The notes under the pieces are model-generated. The model was not told where the DNA came from, did no database searches, and worked only from the letters and a program-made list of their open reading frames with translations. Of a stretch of DNA of 38,784 nucleotides, positions 36,320 to 38,784 are shown piece by piece. This DNA is from Aliarcobacter vitoriensis. Its GTDB lineage: Bacteria; Campylobacterota; Campylobacteria; Campylobacterales; Arcobacteraceae. Positions within the stretch are counted from its first letter, which is position 1. Every line of letters begins with the position of its first letter. Location of the stretch: NCBI RefSeq assembly GCF_003316695.1, contig NZ_PDKB01000021.1:1-38784 (forward strand), read 5' to 3'. Made by a program: the position numbers and the translations under genes.

Positions 36320-37539
36320 TAAAAAATATCTCTATATCTACTTTTGTAAATATTATATTCTTTTTTGCTTTTTTAGGTATTTTTTTAACATTTGCAACTT
36401 TTATTAGTTATGACAAGCAAAGACATGAGTTGAATATACAAAATAGATATGAACTTATTGCTGAAAACTTTTTGATACTTTTTCAAGATCATCCTACTCC
36501 TACTAGGTTGGTTGAACTATATAAGAAATTTAGTGTAAAACCAATAGATGATAGAGATAGAAGATTAGAAATTATAAAATATGCCCAAGAACTTACAATT
36601 ACACAAAATTATTTAGGAACTTATAGGGTTTATAAATATGATGAATCTTATTATATTTATGTACAACAATATGGCTACAATATTATGCTAAGAGATACAA
36701 AATCACACAATTATAATATGGCATTTATTGTAGCTGGTTTTATTGTAGCATTATCAACTTTTTTACTTTTATATGAAATTTTAAATCGTAAATTAAGACC
36801 TCTAAAAATTTTGAATAGGCAAATTATAGAATTCTCAAATGGAAATAAAGATATAAAATTAAACTATAAAAGTCGTGATGAGGTAGGAACAATAGCAAGA
36901 AACTTTAATGAAGCTATAAATATAATAAATAATCAGTCAAAATCAAAAGATTTATTTATGAGAAATATGATGCACGAACTCAAAACACCTATTACGAAAG
37001 CTATGTTTATTGCTGAAACTTTGGAAGATGAAAAAGCAAGAGATAATCTTCAAAGGGCATTTAAAAGAATGGATGATATTATCAAAGAACTTGCAACTGT
37101 AGAAAAACTAACTTCAAAAAATACGATGATTTATAAAGAAAAAGTAGATTTTTCAACTATTTTTGATAAAACAATTGATTTGATGATGATAAATAATCAA
37201 AATGTAGAATCAAGAATTGAAGATTTTAGTTTTGATGTTGATATTTATATGATGTCAATAGCTTTAAAAAACTTAATAGATAATGCAATAAAATTTAGTA
37301 AGGATAAAAAAGCAAGTGTGCAAGCAGATAAAAGTTCGATTAAAATTGGTTCTACTGGAGAACCTCTTAAAAATGAACTATCGTTTTATACAGATGCTTT
37401 TTACCAAGAAGAAAAACGAAGTAATGGTTTTGGTTTGGGGCTTTATATTGTAAATACTATTGTGAACTTACATAAATTTACTCTTGTTTATGAACATAAA
37501 GATGGAAAGAATTACTTTAATATAAATTTAACTAATTAG
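36316..37539 (+). CDS. Sensor histidine kinase (CprS/ArsS-like)
   Basis: The 407-residue inner-membrane kinase has a first helix (about 10-30), a periplasmic sensor of about 100 residues (31-133), a second helix (about 134-153), a HAMP linker (about 155-207), a HisKA domain with His220 in NMMHELKTPITK, and a HATPase domain with N-box NLIDNAIKFS and G2 NGFGLGLYIV. The G1 box lacks the usual DxGxG and reads IGSTGEPL, a divergence I associate with the ArsS/CprS-type kinases of this class. It is translationally coupled to the regulator gene. Confidence 0.9.
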   Translation: MIKNISISTFVNIIFFFAFLGIFLTFATFISYDKQRHELNIQNRYELIAENFLILFQDHPTPTRLVELYKKFSVKPIDDRDRRLEIIKYAQELTITQNYLGTYRVYKYDESYYIYVQQYGYNIMLRDTKSHNYNMAFIVAGFIVALSTFLLLYEILNRKLRPLKILNRQIIEFSNGNKDIKLNYKSRDEVGTIARNFNEAINIINNQSKSKDLFMRNMMHELKTPITKAMFIAETLEDEKARDNLQRAFKRMDDIIKELATVEKLTSKNTMIYKEKVDFSTIFDKTIDLMMINNQNVESRIEDFSFDVDIYMMSIALKNLIDNAIKFSKDKKASVQADKSSIKIGSTGEPLKNELSFYTDAFYQEEKRSNGFGLGLYIVNTIVNLHKFTLVYEHKDGKNYFNINLTN

Positions 37540-37601
37540 ATAAAATAACTTAATATAGAAATTACTTATATTTTTGAAAATAAAATTTTGTAAAAAAATA
37601 G

Positions 37602-37607
37602 TATAAT
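37602..37607 (+). promoter_or_regulatory. -10 box for the chemoreceptor gene
   Basis: TATAAT lies 29 bases before the ATG at 37637. AAAGGA (37625-37630) is 6 bases before the start. Confidence 0.55.
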
Positions 37608-37636
37608 TATGAATATTCAGATTTAAAGGAAACAAT

Positions 37637-38784
37637 ATGAAGAATCTAAATTTTGGTACAAAATTATTGATAATTTTGCTAAGTACAGTTATTTTATCAT
37701 TAGGGACAATGATATTTTTTACTACTAAGATTCAGTATACTAGTGCGGAAGAACAAGCTAAAAATTATATAAAAGCTACTGTTGAAGCTCATGCAGCTGA
37801 ACAAAAAGCTATTTTTGATAATACTATAACTGCTGTTGAATCTATGGTAAATAGAATAGAAACTGCTATAAAAACAGATGAACTTATCACAAAAAGTGGA
37901 ATGGTAGAATTTCAAAAAAATATTTTGAAAAATAATGATTTTTTATTTACTACTTGGATAGGTTTTGAAGATGATTCATATTTATTTAGTAGAAATGATG
38001 GAACTGATAAAAATCCATACTATACTCCAAAAGGTGTTTTTCAACCTTTAGTTACAAATAATGGTGGAAAATTTGATGTAGAGTTTTTACCAGAGTTTAA
38101 CAAAGATGATGTATACATAAAATCTGCTTTGGAAAATAAAAAACTAGGGATAACTGAACCTTACGAATATGAAATGAGTGATGGAAAAAAAGTTTTAATG
38201 GCTACAATTTCAGCACCTATTATGGTTGATGATAAAGTTATTGGAGTTGTTGGAGTTGATTTTACTCTTGAATCTATTAATAAAAAAATATCATCAATAA
38301 CTTTATTTGATACTGGTTACTTAATATTTATAGAACCACATGGTACGATAATCTCTCATGCAGATGGTAAGAGAGTTGGTAAAAACTATGCTGGAACTAC
38401 GAATGGTGATGTAGATAGAATGAAAATTTTAGAAAATCAAAAAGAGGGAAAACCTTATGAATTTTATTCTATTGCAAAAGCAACTGGTAAAACATCATAC
38501 TTTTATACACATACTTTTGAATTTGGAAATACAAACGATTACTTTGTATTGATTAGTGCATCTCCTCAATCAGAATATATGGCTAGTGCAAATGAAGTTA
38601 GAAACTTTTCTTTGATATTTGCTTTGGTTGTTTTAGGACTTATTATAGCGATAGTTGTATTTAATATGCGAACGTTGAGTAAGAACTTAACAATAATATC
38701 AAATGGATTGTTGGGATTTTTTGCATTTTTAAATAAAGAATCAAAAAGTACAACAGAGATAAAAATAGATAGCGAAGATGAATT
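37637..38784 (+). CDS. Methyl-accepting chemotaxis protein, 3' end outside window
   Basis: The frame runs from ATG 37637 to the last base (382 codons visible) without a stop. It starts MKNLNFGTKLLIILLSTVIL, an anchor helix (about 10-31). A double-CACHE ligand domain follows (about 35-300), with TWIGFEDDSYLFSRNDG, TEPYEYEMSDGKKVLMATIS and GVVGVDFTLESI. A second helix (about 324-345) and a degenerate HAMP-like segment (SNGLLGFFAFLNKESKST) come next. The methylation and CheA/CheW-contact hairpin is expected beyond the window. Ligand unknown; dCACHE domains often bind amino acids or carboxylates. Confidence 0.85.
   Translation, partial: MKNLNFGTKLLIILLSTVILSLGTMIFFTTKIQYTSAEEQAKNYIKATVEAHAAEQKAIFDNTITAVESMVNRIETAIKTDELITKSGMVEFQKNILKNNDFLFTTWIGFEDDSYLFSRNDGTDKNPYYTPKGVFQPLVTNNGGKFDVEFLPEFNKDDVYIKSALENKKLGITEPYEYEMSDGKKVLMATISAPIMVDDKVIGVVGVDFTLESINKKISSITLFDTGYLIFIEPHGTIISHADGKRVGKNYAGTTNGDVDRMKILENQKEGKPYEFYSIAKATGKTSYFYTHTFEFGNTNDYFVLISASPQSEYMASANEVRNFSLIFALVVLGLIIAIVVFNMRTLSKNLTIISNGLLGFFAFLNKESKSTTEIKIDSEDE

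Overview
The window is AT-rich, compact chromosomal DNA from a member of the Campylobacterota, most probably the Arcobacteraceae (Arcobacter/Aliarcobacter type). The evidence is the very low G+C, strong A/T-ending codon bias, -10 boxes of the TATAAT type usually without a -35 box, frequent TTG/GTG starts, and gene sets typical of this group: a type I adhesin, diheme cytochrome c peroxidase, an htrA/two-component cluster and a chemoreceptor with a degenerate HAMP. The species call is inference. No rRNA, CRISPR array, insertion sequence or prophage was seen.

Left part (1-9746). The window opens inside a giant type I-secreted adhesin that runs in from upstream and ends at 4207. A lipoprotein NlpC/P60 hydrolase, an unassigned multi-pass membrane protein (minus) and a Maf pyrophosphatase (plus) follow. 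Next is a minus-strand two-component system: an OmpR-like regulator and a 7TMR-DISM histidine kinase, joined TAA-ATG. The 317-base gap before the next gene holds an imperfect inverted repeat and what looks like the decayed C-terminus of an outer-membrane beta-barrel gene.

Central part (9747-29943). A periplasmic diheme cytochrome c peroxidase is followed by a long minus-strand metabolic run read from right to left: gapA, pgk, tpiA, fabI, lysA, pheA, hisC, dxs. Divergent from gapA are nadD and rsfS. A second minus-strand run reads ctpA, purC, purS, purQ, an SH3-domain membrane protein, plsC, crcB/fluC, tatA, argS. It converges with rsfS at a large hairpin. Divergent from ctpA is a two-gene plus-strand unit whose products resemble YfgM and BamB, which suggests outer-membrane biogenesis.

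Right part (29944-38784). truD and dksA form an overlapping minus-strand pair, followed by a small helical lipoprotein and a three-tRNA cluster (Leu-UAA, Ser-UGA, Cys-GCA) behind a consensus sigma70 promoter. ilvD is followed by htrA (degP-like), then a response regulator and sensor kinase in the order known for Campylobacter htrA-cprR-cprS. Three 11-base direct repeats sit upstream of htrA, and the regulator appears to start at an ATT codon. The window ends inside a dCACHE chemoreceptor gene.

Most genes are ordinary housekeeping. The points most worth a second look are the ~19-residue GxGxD repeat array in the adhesin, the ATT start and 11-base repeats in the htrA/two-component cluster, the beta-barrel remnant, and the YfgM/BamB-like pair. 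I found no convincing evidence of an entirely new system.
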